Below the pieces are notes generated by a model that saw only the letters and a program-made list of their open reading frames with translations, had not been told where the DNA came from and made no database searches. Shown here piece by piece: positions 5,304 to 6,019 of a stretch of DNA of 6,019 bases; within the stretch, counting starts at the first letter, position 1; each line of letters starts with the position of its first letter. Source of the stretch: Bryobacterales bacterium. Lineage in GTDB: Bacteria > Acidobacteriota > Terriglobia > Bryobacterales > Bryobacteraceae. The position numbers and the translations under genes were made by a program. The stretch covers positions 1-6,019 of the forward strand of contig PKYZ01000306.1 of assembly GCA_003132865.1 (NCBI GenBank), read 5' to 3'.

Positions 5304-6019
5304 ATGACAAACGTCCGACAAAACTGGTATCCGGCGATCCTCATGGCGCTGGCCGCCGCCGCGCCTTCCTTCGCGGAGAACGCCGCCCCCAGCATGGAAA
5401 CCTTCGCCAAATTGCCGCTCGCCTTCGAGCGAAACCAAGGTCAGACCGACTCCCGCGTCGCATTCATGGCCCACGGAATCGCGTACAGCGTCTTTCTGAC
5501 CAAACAAGAGGCGGTACTAACCCTGGCGGGACCCGAGGGCCGAAGCAACGTTCTGCGCATGGGCCTCGCCTCGGCCAATCCCAACCCCGCGATCTCCGGG
5601 CTGGAACGACTCGCCGGGCAGAGCAATTACCTCATTGGGAACGATCATACGAAATGGCACACCGGTGTTCTCAGCTTCGGCCGCGTGCGGTACGAAGGGG
5701 TTTACCCCGGCATCGACCTCGTCTATTACGGCAATCGCGGGCAGCTTGAGTATGATTTCTTGGCCGCCCCCGGCTCCGACCCCTCCCGCATTCGCCTGCG
5801 CTTCGCCGGCGCCCGGCGTATGCGAGTGGCGGCCGACGGCGACTTGGTCCTGGCGGCTGGCAGCGAGGAGATCCGCTTCCGCAGGCCGATCGTGTATCAG
5901 ACCTCTGCCGACGGCCGGCGCACCGAAGTGGGTGGCCGCTTTGTGCTGCGCGGCGCAAACGAAGCCGGCTTCCAGTTGGCCGCCTATGACCGCTCCCGGC
6001 CGCTGGTGATAGATCCAGC
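5304..6019 (+). CDS. Secreted SBBP-repeat family protein, DUF7948 domain (5' part, runs off the window)
   Basis: The frame is open from the ATG at 5304 to the window end: 238 codons plus two bases, no stop. AGGAG lies 7 bases upstream of the ATG. Residues 1-24 form a signal peptide (MTNVRQNWYP, hydrophobic AILMALAAAA, then PSFA before E25). Residues 35-238 match the DUF7948 domain found at the N-terminus of SBBP (seven-bladed beta-propeller repeat) proteins: LPLAFERNQGQTDSRVAFMAHG (37-58), YSVFLTKQEAVLTL (61-74), LAGQSNYLIGND-TKWHT (103-120), VRYEGVYPGIDLVYYGNRGQLEYDF (128-152), IRLRFAGA (163-170), DGDLVL (178-183), IRFRRPIVYQ (190-199) and YDRSRPLVIDP (228-238). In full-length relatives the last motif leads directly into beta-propeller repeats, so most of the protein lies beyond the window. 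Such proteins are exported and their function is largely unknown. It is divergent from the regulator gene, with 224 bases between the starts. Confidence 0.93.
   Translation, partial: MTNVRQNWYPAILMALAAAAPSFAENAAPSMETFAKLPLAFERNQGQTDSRVAFMAHGIAYSVFLTKQEAVLTLAGPEGRSNVLRMGLASANPNPAISGLERLAGQSNYLIGNDHTKWHTGVLSFGRVRYEGVYPGIDLVYYGNRGQLEYDFLAAPGSDPSRIRLRFAGARRMRVAADGDLVLAAGSEEIRFRRPIVYQTSADGRRTEVGGRFVLRGANEAGFQLAAYDRSRPLVIDP

Noticed and set aside
5080..5310. Upstream extension of the regulator frame to 5310
   Set aside because: It crosses the divergent region, including the putative promoter and repeats, and overlaps the start of the DUF7948 gene. It has no domain content, and the GTG at 5079 has a well-spaced ribosome-binding site.
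1..6019. CRISPR array, tRNA, rRNA or insertion sequence
   Set aside because: I found no regularly spaced repeats, no tRNA-like cloverleaf arms with the T-loop motif, and no transposase motifs or terminal inverted repeats in either strand.

Overview
The window (about 63% GC by impression) looks like a chromosomal segment of an acidobacterium, most plausibly of the Solibacter/Bryobacter type. Three recognisable families point that way: a secreted protein with the SBBP/DUF7948 N-terminal domain, a winged-helix/transmembrane/TPR one-component regulator, and a secreted protein of an uncharacterised family ending in a 'DDC-FWFT-EY...WSTRIGSFRF-C' signature. All three are abundant in that group. The lineage call is inference from family content, not from a phylogenetic marker search.

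Layout: (1) 11-280, minus: a complete rpsO (ribosomal protein S15), the only housekeeping gene. Whatever follows it, classically pnp, lies outside the window. (2) 281-844: 564 bases without an intact gene. This stretch holds an N-terminal fragment resembling an ECF-type sigma factor (551-778, minus) and a decayed duplicate of the last codons, stop codon and downstream DNA of the next gene (about 365-480). It reads as a small scrapyard of partial duplications. (3) 845-2230, minus: a 461-residue exported protein of unknown function. (4) 2293-5079, minus: a 928-residue CadC-like membrane regulator (cytoplasmic OmpR/PhoB-type winged helix, one transmembrane helix, TolB/FlgO-like domain, long TPR array). 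A near-perfect palindrome overlaps its stop codon and fills much of the 62-base gap to gene 3. (5) 5080-5303: a divergent intergenic region with a good sigma-70-like promoter for the regulator, an inverted repeat overlapping its -35, and a perfect 11-base tandem direct repeat. (6) 5304 to the window end, plus: the start of an exported SBBP/DUF7948 protein, cut off by the window edge.

How the genes may work together: the regulator has a periplasmic sensor half and a DNA-binding half of the PhoB fold, whose members commonly bind tandem repeats with an 11-base period. The exact 11-base tandem repeat next to the divergent secreted-protein gene suggests that the regulator controls that gene, and through the inverted repeat perhaps itself and the exported protein downstream. 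The unit would be a membrane sensor controlling two secreted proteins. This is an inference from arrangement and motifs. No clearly new enzymatic or defence system is visible in the window.
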